DNA from: CBFCZU01 sp965602635
GTDB taxonomy: Bacteria; Planctomycetota; Phycisphaerae; SM23-33
DNA: 17,722 nucleotides
Assembly (NCBI GenBank): GCA_965602635.1
Contig: CBFCZU010000071.1
Location: 1-17,722, forward strand
Reading direction: 5' to 3'
Each line of letters opens with the position of its first letter. Position 1 is the stretch's first letter. Under the pieces are notes generated by a model. That model searched no databases. It was given only the letters and a program-made list of their open reading frames with translations, and was not told the origin of the DNA. Both the position numbers and the translations under genes were made by a program. Positions 7,469 through 14,709 of this stretch are shown one piece after another.

Positions 7469-7669
7469 ATGTCCGAGGAATTCAATCCTGAGGCCGACGT
7501 GAAGGCCCGGATCGAGCAGCTCATGCTCGAGATCAGTCAGCTCCGCCAGCGGCGCAAGCACAGCAAGGAGCCCAAGGCCAGGGAGATCCTCGCCAGGCAG
7601 ATCGCCGATCTCCAGGACCAGGTGGCGTTCCTTCAGCGGCAGCTGCCCGAGGGCGGGGGTCAGTCCTGA
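7469..7669 (+). CDS. Small charged coiled-coil protein, unknown function
   Basis: 66 aa, soluble, Glu/Gln/Arg/Lys-rich and almost entirely helical, with heptad-like hydrophobics from ARIEQLMLEISQLRQR (about 12-27) to ILARQIADLQDQVAFLQRQ (about 41-59). The ATG has GGGAG 7 nt upstream. An in-frame GTG at 7430 would add 13 Gly/Ser-rich residues and follows a -10-like sequence, so the start is uncertain. I do not recognise the family. The run of charged heptads, lack of signal peptide and isolated position suggest a small dimerising or adaptor protein. It converges on glnA with 48 nt between the stops. Confidence 0.6.
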   Translation: MSEEFNPEADVKARIEQLMLEISQLRQRRKHSKEPKAREILARQIADLQDQVAFLQRQLPEGGGQS

Positions 7670-7672
7670 GGC

Positions 7673-7688
7673 CGCCCGGGGGCGGGCG
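7673..7688. terminator. Candidate bidirectional hairpin between convergent genes
   Basis: CGCCCG, loop GGGG, CGGGCG: a 6-bp all-GC stem in the 48-nt gap between the stop of the small coiled-coil gene and the stop of glnA. A placement shared by two converging genes fits termination, but neither side has a proper T-tract. Confidence 0.3.
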
Positions 7689-7717
7689 CCTTGGCGGTCT
7701 TCGCGCGGGCTCCCGGC

Positions 7718-9166
7718 CTACAGGTCGAAGTACATGCAGAACTCGAACGGGTGCGGCCGCTGGCGCAGGGCGTCCACCTCGTTCTCGCGCTTGTACTTGG
7801 TCCAGTAGTGGATCACGTCGTCGGTGAAGACGTCTCCCTCGAGCAGGTACTTGTGGTCTGCCTCGAGCGCGTGGAGTGCGGCGTCGAGGTCGGCCGGCGT
7901 CGAGCGGAGCTTTGCGAACTCTGCGGGTGAGAGGTGGTAGATGTCCTTGTCCACCGGGTCGCCCGGGTCGATCTTCCTGCGGATGCCGTCGATGGCCGCC
8001 ATGGTGATCGCCGCGAACGCCAGGTACGGGTTGCAGCTCGAGTCGGGGCTGCGAAACTCCAGCCGGCGGGTCCTGGGATTCGTGCTGTACATGGGGATGC
8101 GGATGGCGGCCGAGCGGTTCTGGCTGGAGTACACCAGGTTCACCGGCGCCTCGTAGCCGGGCACCAGCCGCTTGTAGCTGTTGGTCGTGGGGTTGGTGAA
8201 CGCCAGCAGGCTCGGGGCGTGGTGGAGGATCCCGCCGACGGCGTGCAGGCCCATCTGCGAGAGCCCGGCGTACTTCCTGCCGGAGAACAGCGGCTTGACG
8301 CCCTTCCACAGAGAGAAGTGGGTGTGCATGCCCGAGCCGTTGTCGGTGAACAGCGGCTTGGGCATGAAGGTCACGGTCTTGCCGTAGCGGGCGGCGACGC
8401 TCTTGGCGACGTACTTGAAGAGCATGACCTTGTCGGCCATGCCCACCAGCGTGTCGTAGAGCATGTCGATCTCGGCCTGGCCGCCGGTTGCGACCTCGTG
8501 GTGGTGGCTCTCCACCTTGATGCCGCACCGGGTAAGCACCGAGGCGATCTCCGAGCGGATGTCCTGCCCCTGGTCGGTCGGCGGCAGGGGGAAGTAGCCT
8601 TCCTTGAGGCGGATCTTGTGCCCGAGGTTGGTCGGCTCGTCGTTGCCGCGGTTCCAGATGCCCTCGCTGCTGTCAACGTAGTAGTGGGCGCTGTTGATGC
8701 CCTGGTCGTATCGGGCGTGGTCGAAGATGAAGAACTCCAACTCCGGCCCGAAGCAGGCGCGGTCGGCGATGCGGGTGCGTTTCAGGTACGCCTCGCACTT
8801 GCGCGCCACCGAGCGCGGGTCGCGCGTGTACTCCTCGAAGTTGATCGGGCTCTTGACGTCGCAGATGAACATCATTGTCGGGCGCGCCAGGAAGGGATCG
8901 ACCACGGCCGTGTCCGCCACAGGCACGATCAGCATGTCCGACTCGTTGATGGCCTGCCAGCCGCGGATCGACGAGCCGTCGAACCCGAACCCGTGCTTGA
9001 AGCTCCCGACCTTCACCTCCGAGGCCGGCACAGTCAGGTGCTGCCACAGACCGGGGAAGTCCATGAACCGCAGATCGACGTACTCGATCTTCTGCTTCTC
9101 GCCGCCGTTGACGGCGACCTTGCTGTTGCGGAGAAACCGGACTGCTTCGGTGGGTGTCCTGAACAT
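7718..9166 (-). CDS. glnA: Glutamine synthetase, type I
   Basis: Makes glutamine from glutamate, ammonia and ATP in the cytoplasm; GSI enzymes are dodecamers. The 482 aa match the usual GSI length. Family signatures in order: GFDGSSIRGW (61-70), FGPELEFFIFD (139-149; metal ligands Glu142 and Glu144), HHHEVATGGQAEID (221-234; Glu224 and Glu232), GSGMHTHFS (277-285; His281), NSYKRLVPGYEAPV (329-342), NRSAAIRIP (350-358) and RRLEFRSPD (367-375; Glu370, Arg372). Tyr410 in DIYHLSP sits where Escherichia coli Tyr397 is adenylylated, so control by an adenylyltransferase is possible. The ATG has a strong AGGGAGGT about 5 nt upstream, and a promoter lies just after the mtaB stop, so it can be expressed alone or by read-through from mtaB. 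No PII or transporter gene is adjacent. Confidence 0.97.
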   Translation of the reverse strand: MFRTPTEAVRFLRNSKVAVNGGEKQKIEYVDLRFMDFPGLWQHLTVPASEVKVGSFKHGFGFDGSSIRGWQAINESDMLIVPVADTAVVDPFLARPTMMFICDVKSPINFEEYTRDPRSVARKCEAYLKRTRIADRACFGPELEFFIFDHARYDQGINSAHYYVDSSEGIWNRGNDEPTNLGHKIRLKEGYFPLPPTDQGQDIRSEIASVLTRCGIKVESHHHEVATGGQAEIDMLYDTLVGMADKVMLFKYVAKSVAARYGKTVTFMPKPLFTDNGSGMHTHFSLWKGVKPLFSGRKYAGLSQMGLHAVGGILHHAPSLLAFTNPTTNSYKRLVPGYEAPVNLVYSSQNRSAAIRIPMYSTNPRTRRLEFRSPDSSCNPYLAFAAITMAAIDGIRRKIDPGDPVDKDIYHLSPAEFAKLRSTPADLDAALHALEADHKYLLEGDVFTDDVIHYWTKYKRENEVDALRQRPHPFEFCMYFDL

Positions 9167-9207
9167 GTCGGACCTCCCTATCTAGCCTGGTGAACCGCCC
9201 GGACGTT

Positions 9208-9223
9208 GCCCGCGCCGGCGGGC
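9208..9223. other. Hairpin in the glnA 5' leader
   Basis: GCCCGC, loop GCCG, GCGGGC, within the roughly 64-nt untranslated leader predicted between the glnA promoter and its ribosome site. It may affect mRNA stability or translation; in this GC-rich DNA it may equally be incidental. Confidence 0.25.
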
Positions 9224-9237
9224 CGAGCCACGGGCAG

Positions 9238-9266
9238 AGTCTAGCCACCCCGGCGTGGCAGGTCAA
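9238..9266 (-). promoter_or_regulatory. glnA promoter
   Basis: Minus strand: -35 TTGACC (9261-9266, 5 of 6), 17 nt spacer, -10 TAGACT (9238-9243, 4 of 6). It begins 4 nt after the mtaB stop codon and gives a leader of about 64 nt. It is of sigma70 type; no GG-N10-GC sigma54 signature was seen here. Confidence 0.5.
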
Positions 9267-9270
9267 CGCC

Positions 9271-10872
9271 TCAGCGGCGAGCCGCGCCGCCGTCGGCGAC
9301 CTGGCCGGTCAGGCCTGTCTCGCTCAGGCCGGTGACGCGGACGGGCACGACCTGCCCCAGCAGGTCGCCGGACTCGCCGCCGGCAGGAGCGAACGTCACC
9401 TCCACGTACCTGCCTGTCAACCCGCGGGCACGGCCGGGGGGCGTCGCCCTGTTGGGCATCTCGACGAGCACCTCGACCGTCCGGCCGAGGAATCCGCGTC
9501 GGAAGGCGGCGGCGGACTCGCCCGCCAGCTCGGCCAGTCGCCGGCAGCGGGCGGTGACGACGTCTCGCGGCGGCGCCTCGGCCCGCCACTTCCAGGCGGG
9601 CGTCCCGCGGCGGGGCGAGAACGGAAAGACGTGCACCCTCGAGAAGCCCACCTCCCGGGCCAGCTCGAGCGTCTCGGCGAAGTCCTGCTCGCCCTCGCCC
9701 GGGAATCCGACGATCACGTCGGTGGTGACGGCCGGGCGATCGACCACCCGCCTGAGCCGCTCGACCGCCCGCAGGAAGTCGGCCGGCGCGTACGGGCGGT
9801 TCATGCGGCGAAGGATGCGCTCGCTGCCGGACTGGAGCGGCAGGTGAAGGTGCGGGGCGACGTTGGGGCAGTCGGCCACCGCCGCCAGCAGCTCGTCGGT
9901 GACGTCGGCCGGATGCAGGCTGCTCAGCCGGACCCGGCGCAGGCCCGCCACGGCCGCCACTCGGCGGAGAAGCCCGGGCAGGGCGGCCCCGGCCGTCCAC
10001 CCAGCCTGGTCGGTCGTCGGCTGGCCGTAAGCACCCAGCGAGATGCCACAGAGCACGACCTCCCCGTGCCCGGCCGCCGCGAGCGCGGCCGCCTCGGCAA
10101 CGACCTCCCCGGCCTCGCGCGACCACACCCGCCGCCGCAGGTGCGGCACGATGCAGTACGTGCAGAAGCGGTCGCACCCGTCCTGGACCTTGACGAAGGC
10201 CCGCTGGCGCCCCGCGAAGCTCTCGATCGCCCCGAGCCCGGCGGTGCCAAGATTACCCTTGACGCGGCCGCCGCCGTGTGGTCTGATATAGGTAGAGTTG
10301 AGGCATGGCGCACGAGCCTGCTCCGGTGATCGGACGATAGTTGCACTCATAAGTTCGTCATTCCTACTAAGCCCGGCAGGCGTTGGCGCCGGAGTGACCA
10401 CGCCGCTGGGCCCGCCCGAGGAAGGCTTTTCCGACGAAGCTGATGGTGCGGTGGCCCCATCCAAAGCAGCGGACGGCTGGCCGGCCGGGCGAGCCTTGCC
10501 TCCTCCCGGCAGGGCGGCGCAGCGCCGGACGCAGGCTGCTACGTCGTCATCGTGGCCGGCGAGATGAACGCTGCCGCGAGCGCCCGCCTGACGGGCCACT
10601 CGCCGCAGGAGCTGGGCGTCGGCGGCGGCATAACAACCGAGGATCAGTACCCGGGCGTCGGGATGGCGCCTGACGGCCCGGCGGATCGCACGGCGGCTCT
10701 TGGCGCAGGCGGTGGCCGTGACGCAGCAGGTGTTGACGGCTACGACGTCAACGCCGTCGCGGCGGCCCCCAGCCGCGGGGCGCAGCCCCAGCGCCTCAAG
10801 CAGGGCGCTGACCGCCTGCGACTCGTACTGGTTGACCTTGCAGCCTACGGTTGTGATCATGAAGCCGGGCAT
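9271..10872 (-). CDS. mtaB: tRNA threonylcarbamoyladenosine methylthiotransferase, MtaB family, with in-frame linker insertion
   Basis: Radical SAM enzyme that turns t6A37 into ms2t6A37 in tRNAs reading ANN codons. Numbering is from the upstream in-frame ATG at 10905. The N-terminal UPF0004 domain has GCKVNQYES (Cys21), VNTCCVTATACAKSRR (Cys60) and LGCYA (Cys91). The radical SAM cluster is CDRFCTYCIVP (Cys244, 248, 251), followed by SSLHP, LPLQSGSERILRRMNR and DVIVGFPGE. A C-terminal TRAM-like domain (about 475-535) ends the protein. GCKVNQYE points to MtaB rather than MiaB or RimO. The start at 10872 leaves nine residues before GCKVN, the family norm; 10905 or 10860 are alternatives, none with a clear ribosome site. 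Residues about 136-222 form an extra low-complexity stretch that normal MtaB lacks, making this protein (533 aa) about 100 residues too long. Confidence 0.9.
   Translation of the reverse strand: MPGFMITTVGCKVNQYESQAVSALLEALGLRPAAGGRRDGVDVVAVNTCCVTATACAKSRRAIRRAVRRHPDARVLILGCYAAADAQLLRRVARQAGARGSVHLAGHDDDVAACVRRCAALPGGGKARPAGQPSAALDGATAPSASSEKPSSGGPSGVVTPAPTPAGLSRNDELMSATIVRSPEQARAPCLNSTYIRPHGGGRVKGNLGTAGLGAIESFAGRQRAFVKVQDGCDRFCTYCIVPHLRRRVWSREAGEVVAEAAALAAAGHGEVVLCGISLGAYGQPTTDQAGWTAGAALPGLLRRVAAVAGLRRVRLSSLHPADVTDELLAAVADCPNVAPHLHLPLQSGSERILRRMNRPYAPADFLRAVERLRRVVDRPAVTTDVIVGFPGEGEQDFAETLELAREVGFSRVHVFPFSPRRGTPAWKWRAEAPPRDVVTARCRRLAELAGESAAAFRRGFLGRTVEVLVEMPNRATPPGRARGLTGRYVEVTFAPAGGESGDLLGQVVPVRVTGLSETGLTGQVADGGAARR
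10240..10500. other. In-frame insertion inside mtaB
   Basis: Encodes residues about 136-222 (numbered from 10905), between the UPF0004 and radical SAM domains, where the family has a short linker. The part at 10276-10374 is visibly richer in A/T than its surroundings and uses codons rare in neighbouring genes (CTT, AGT, ACT, TCA, TAT, AGA). An 8-bp direct repeat, AGCCCGGC, lies at 10235-10242 and 10370-10377, exactly 135 bp (45 codons) apart, as an insertion with target duplication might leave. No transposase or clear terminal inverted repeat is present. Confidence 0.5.
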
Positions 10873-10910
10873 GAGCGGATTTCCGATGGCCGGTGAGCCG
10901 CACATGATAC

Positions 10911-10938
10911 TTGACGACGGCGTCGCAGCGGTTACAAA
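10911..10938 (+). promoter_or_regulatory. Candidate promoter of the pilus/secretion operon
   Basis: Plus strand: -35 TTGACG (10911-10916, 5 of 6), 16 nt spacer, -10 TACAAA (10933-10938, 4 of 6). Predicted start near 10945, leaving a leader of about 114 nt before the pilM-like ATG. Part of the segment lies in the mtaB 5' leader, and the downstream stretch overlaps the mtaB promoter. Confidence 0.35.
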
Positions 10939-10943
10939 AGTGG

Positions 10944-10971
10944 ATTATACGGGACCCGGCGGGCGTGCCAA
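10944..10971 (-). promoter_or_regulatory. mtaB promoter
   Basis: Minus strand: -35 TTGGCA (10966-10971, 5 of 6), 16 nt spacer, -10 TATAAT (10944-10949, perfect). Transcription would start near 10937, about 32 nt before the ATG at 10905 and about 65 nt before the preferred ATG at 10872. Confidence 0.6.
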
Positions 10972-11058
10972 GCCGCCTGCGGACCAGAGCAAGGGCGCCA
11001 GCGGAAGTGCGTCGCCAGAGGGCGGCGCGAACGGAGGCGCCAGACGAGGGTCAGAACA

Positions 11059-13110
11059 ATGGCACAGAACGACACCGTCTGGGGAATTGACATCGGCCAA
11101 TGTGCCCTGAAGGCCTTGAAGCTCAGAAGCATCGAGGGGGAACTGCGTGTAGAGGCCTTCGACGTCATCGACCACCCCAAGATCCTTTCCCAGCCCGACG
11201 CCGACCGCGACCAGCTCATCCGAAACGCCCTGGAGCAGTTCCTGGCGCGGAACAACGTGACCGGCTCGGGGGTGGCCGTCTCGGCCCCCGGGCAGACCGG
11301 CTTCACCCGCTTCGTCAAGCTGCCCCCCGTAGAGTCAAAGCAGGTGCCGGAGATCGTCCGCTTCGAGGCCGAGCAGCAGATCCCCTTCGACATCAACGAC
11401 GTGATCTGGCGGTGGCAGACCTTCCTCGACCCCGACTCGCCCGACATCGAGGTCGGCATCTTCGCGATGAAGCGCCCCGACGTGGCGGTCGTGCTCGAGG
11501 CCTTCGACCGCGTCGGGATCAACGTGGACATGGTCCAGATGGCGCCGCTGGCGCTGTACAACTTCACCGAGTTCGACGGGCAGTCGGGCGGCGAGCAGGG
11601 GGCCACCCTCCTGGTTGACGTCGGCGCCGACAAGACAGACCTGGTCATCGCCGACGGGCCGAGAATCTGGACCCGAACGCTTCAGCTCGGAGGCAACAAC
11701 TTCACCGACGCGCTGGTGAAGGTCTTCAAGCTGAGCTTCTCCAAGGCCGAGAAACTCAAGCGCACCGCCGCCACCAGCAAGTACGCCCGCCAGATCTTCC
11801 AGGCCATGAGGCCCGTGTTCGCCGAGCTGGTTCAGGAGATTCAGCGCTCGATCGGCTACTACACCTCGCTGCACCGGGAAAGCCACTTCCGCCGGGTGAT
11901 CGGGCTGGGCAACGGCTTCCGCCTGCCGGGGCTCCAGAAGTTCCTGGAGCAGAACCTGAACATCCCGGTGCTGCGGATCGACAGCTACAACAAGATTTCG
12001 CCTTCGGCGACGGTGAACGCCCCGGCCTTCACCGAGAACGTGCTGTCGTTCGCGGTCGCCTACGGGCTGGCGCTTCAGGGGCTGGGGCTGACGAAGATCA
12101 AGATCAACCTGCTGCCCTCAGAGATCGCCCGCCAGCGGCTGTGGTCGGGGAAGTGGGCGTGGTTTGCGGCCTCCGCTGCGGTGCTGGTGCTCGGCTTTGC
12201 CACGCTGGCCTACAGCGCGTATCGCCGCCAGGAGGCGCTCGATCCGGGCAGGAGCGCCGCCCTGAGCCCCGTGCGCAACGTGATCAGAGCCCAGAAGGAC
12301 TGGAGGGCCAAGTTCATTGCGGTCAAGGGCAGGGCAGAGCAGGAGGCCGCAAAGATCCTGCCGTACAATGACATGTGCGCCTACCGCGACTTCTGGCCGA
12401 CGCTTCTGGGGGCGCTCGACAACGCCATCGCCAAGGTGGCGACCGACCAGGCGCTGCTGAACCCCAAAGGCCTGGCCGCGCTCAGGAAGAAGGCCCGCAC
12501 CAGCCGCAGGACCATCAGCGTCAAGGACGTGCGGGCCCAATATGAGGCTGACGTGCAGTCTGCCTCGATGAACAGACGGATGGGCATCGGGAGCAGGTCG
12601 ACGGGGGCGGCGCGCCCTCCGCGGATAGGCATGGGCGGGATGGACGTCGTGGGCGGCATGGAGAGGCGGGCGCCGGCACAATTGGAAACCGCGGTCGTGG
12701 CCAAGCCAAAACGCGGATACATACTCTTCCTGGAGGGGACCACACCGCTGCCCAGGCGAGACGTAACCGACTTCCTCTACCAGATCGTGAATACGTTCAA
12801 GGCGGAGGCGGCAACTCTGACCCGACCGAACGCGAACGAGCCCGAACTCGAGAAGCGCCGGATACTGTTTTCGGTGCTGGAGGGGACGGTGGAATTCCTG
12901 GACGTCGGCGATGCAAGGATCAGCAGCGGGCCAGATGTGTACGATAGGCGGCGAGGCGAGAAGGACGCCTTCGACGTTGACCCGCTGACCGGCGAGGACA
13001 TGACCGAAGATACCCGGTTCATGCTCAAGTGGAAGGTGGCCATAACCGAGCCCGAGCCGCCGGGCGCGGCCGGCGGACCGGCTGGGGCCAGGACAGGAGG
13101 TGTGCGATGA
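11059..13110 (+). CDS. pilM: PilM-type actin-like ATPase fused to a PilN-like membrane domain
   Basis: 683 aa. Residues 1-345 are PilM, the cytoplasmic actin-fold protein of type IV pilus and type II secretion inner-membrane complexes: first phosphate loop GIDIGQCALKAL (9-20), SAPGQTGFTRFVKLPPVE (75-92), EQQIPFDINDV (105-115), second phosphate loop LLVDVGADKTDL (184-195) and the nucleotide-end motif GLGNGFRLPG (282-291). In place of the usual PilM end it continues into KIKINLLPSE (346-355), the hallmark N-terminus of PilN that normally docks in PilM, then a membrane helix (about 366-386) and an extracytoplasmic part to 683 with a flexible Gly/Arg/Met stretch (about 505-540) and an alpha/beta region (RGYILFLEGTTPL..., about 552-620). 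The ribosome site (GAGGG, 8 nt away) is modest. The stop overlaps the next ATG (ATGA), implying coupled translation. Confidence 0.85.
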   Translation: MAQNDTVWGIDIGQCALKALKLRSIEGELRVEAFDVIDHPKILSQPDADRDQLIRNALEQFLARNNVTGSGVAVSAPGQTGFTRFVKLPPVESKQVPEIVRFEAEQQIPFDINDVIWRWQTFLDPDSPDIEVGIFAMKRPDVAVVLEAFDRVGINVDMVQMAPLALYNFTEFDGQSGGEQGATLLVDVGADKTDLVIADGPRIWTRTLQLGGNNFTDALVKVFKLSFSKAEKLKRTAATSKYARQIFQAMRPVFAELVQEIQRSIGYYTSLHRESHFRRVIGLGNGFRLPGLQKFLEQNLNIPVLRIDSYNKISPSATVNAPAFTENVLSFAVAYGLALQGLGLTKIKINLLPSEIARQRLWSGKWAWFAASAAVLVLGFATLAYSAYRRQEALDPGRSAALSPVRNVIRAQKDWRAKFIAVKGRAEQEAAKILPYNDMCAYRDFWPTLLGALDNAIAKVATDQALLNPKGLAALRKKARTSRRTISVKDVRAQYEADVQSASMNRRMGIGSRSTGAARPPRIGMGGMDVVGGMERRAPAQLETAVVAKPKRGYILFLEGTTPLPRRDVTDFLYQIVNTFKAEAATLTRPNANEPELEKRRILFSVLEGTVEFLDVGDARISSGPDVYDRRRGEKDAFDVDPLTGEDMTEDTRFMLKWKVAITEPEPPGAAGGPAGARTGGVR

Positions 13111-14654
13111 AGTTCATCAAGGAAAACCTGTTCCTGGTGGTTCTGGTATCGGTGACCATCGTGCTCGCCGCGGTGTTAGTCGTCATGGAGAGGAACTATT
13201 CGGCGGCCGCCAAGAAGGGGGCGGCGGCGCGGATCAGCCTCAGCAGAGAACTTAGTACCCTGGCCCGGGGCACCCACGCCAACCAGGCGGCTGTGGACGC
13301 CGAAGCGGGAAAGGTGCGCCTCGCGCGCGAGGCCGTCGAGGAGGCCAAAGAGGGCCTTATCGACCGCAACCGCGGGATCGAACGCGAGCGCGGGATCGAA
13401 GGCGAGCGCGGGCGGTACCGCGTGATGACTTTCGTCGCGGACGGCAAGACCTACTCGGCGTTCCCCATCGACAGGGACCTGTACGCGAAGGTGGGCGCCG
13501 AATACAAGATCGCCCAGGCGTACCAGGACGAGGTGGACGCGCTGTTGAAACGTCTGAGCCCCACCGAGGCGCCTACCAGCACTGAGATCAACGCGGCGAT
13601 CCGGCCTGAAGAGGAGCCGGGCCTGAGGGCCGGCCCGGTGGCCGGCATCGTGCCGCTCGATCGTAGGGCGGTCGAGGATGTCGGGCCGACACCCGAGGAG
13701 ATCGCCCGGGACAAATTCATCCTTTCCAGGGCCCTGAAGGGGAGAATATACGCCAACAAAGATGAGTCGATGCACATGGTCCTGCTTTCCGACCAGGTCC
13801 GCTACAGCTTCGAGGAGCTGTGGTTCGCGCAGGTGAGCCTGTGGGTCATGGGCGACATCGTGGAGGCGGTGAAGGCGACCAACGAGCGGGCCTCCTCGGC
13901 AGGGCTGGGTGTGCCGGTTTCGGCGATCAAGCGACTGGTGGAGAGCGAGGTGCTGGGGTACGTGGTGGCGCAGTCGCGTGTGGTCAGCGGCGGGTCGTCG
14001 GCGCGGCCCAGCGCGCGCGGCATGGCGGCGCCCGCCCTGGACGCGGCGCCCGCCTCGGTCGATTTGCAGTACTACACCGGCGGCGCGAGACGCGCCAGCA
14101 CCCGGGCACCGAAGCTCACCGGAAGGGCCTGCTCTCAGCTCCATGACGTGGTGCACTACAGATTCACCGTCGTGATGGTCATCAAGAATCTGCCCCGCCT
14201 GTGCAGGGACCTATTGGAGCAGAACAATCACACTGTCATCGACGTGCACATTAGCGCCACTGACAGCGAGGTCCGGGCGGCCAGCGGCGGGGCCGAGAGG
14301 ACCATCGCCCGGGGCAGGGGCGGCGATCGCAGCTACTACTACGGCACCGATTCGGTGGTGCAAGTGACCATAACCGGCGAGCTGCAGCTGTTGACCGACT
14401 GGGCCCGAGGCCGGAAGAAGCAGGTCGATCCGAAGACCGGAGTAGAGGTGAAAGGATACCCCGAGCTGATGCCCAAGGAGTTCCTCAGTTGCCTTGGGGC
14501 CCTGGATGCGGAGGCCCTGCGGCCGGAAGACCTGGAGCGGTCAGGCCCGCCCACCGGCGCGCCCATGATGCCCGGCCGGGGCCGGAGCACCTTCGGGAGG
14601 CCGCCGAAGGGCATGAGCGGGCCCGGGGGACGGGGCGGGTTCGGCGGGTCGTAG
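13107..14654 (+). CDS. Bitopic membrane protein in the PilO position of the pilus/secretion operon
   Basis: 515 aa. ATG overlaps the previous stop and has AGGAGGT 5 nt upstream. A short Lys-containing start precedes one membrane helix (about 7-27); the rest should be outside the cytoplasmic membrane. A coiled-coil region follows (about 35-105), including an 18-bp tandem repeat encoding RGIERE/RGIEGE. The central part is helical. Residues about 347-435 (VHYRFTVVMVIKNLPRLC...HTVIDVHISATD...VVQVTITGELQLL) alternate beta strand, helix, strand like the ferredoxin-like fold of PilO and PilN. The C-terminus is Gly/Pro/Arg-rich. It is about 2.5 times longer than PilO, and no direct sequence signature of PilO is visible; the role as PilM/PilN partner is inferred from topology, overlap and order. 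Confidence 0.65.
   Translation: MKFIKENLFLVVLVSVTIVLAAVLVVMERNYSAAAKKGAAARISLSRELSTLARGTHANQAAVDAEAGKVRLAREAVEEAKEGLIDRNRGIERERGIEGERGRYRVMTFVADGKTYSAFPIDRDLYAKVGAEYKIAQAYQDEVDALLKRLSPTEAPTSTEINAAIRPEEEPGLRAGPVAGIVPLDRRAVEDVGPTPEEIARDKFILSRALKGRIYANKDESMHMVLLSDQVRYSFEELWFAQVSLWVMGDIVEAVKATNERASSAGLGVPVSAIKRLVESEVLGYVVAQSRVVSGGSSARPSARGMAAPALDAAPASVDLQYYTGGARRASTRAPKLTGRACSQLHDVVHYRFTVVMVIKNLPRLCRDLLEQNNHTVIDVHISATDSEVRAASGGAERTIARGRGGDRSYYYGTDSVVQVTITGELQLLTDWARGRKKQVDPKTGVEVKGYPELMPKEFLSCLGALDAEALRPEDLERSGPPTGAPMMPGRGRSTFGRPPKGMSGPGGRGGFGGS
13371..13412 (+). repeat. 18-bp tandem repeat in the coiled-coil region
   Basis: Unit CGCGGGATCGAA(C/G)GCGAG occurs twice in full (13371-13388, 13389-13406) and then 6 bp of a third copy. 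It is in frame and adds six charged residues per copy (RGIERE, RGIEGE), so copy number can change without a frameshift. Confidence 0.75.
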
Positions 14655-14709
14655 GAAGACGTCCCCCCAGACGGCGGACGAAGCGGCTGGCGGAAAGGAG
14701 ACTGGCAAA

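Noticed and set aside
9231..9300. Sigma54-type promoter for glnA
   Set aside because: No GG-N10-GC pair with the expected flanking bases was found; a sigma70-like pair fits better.
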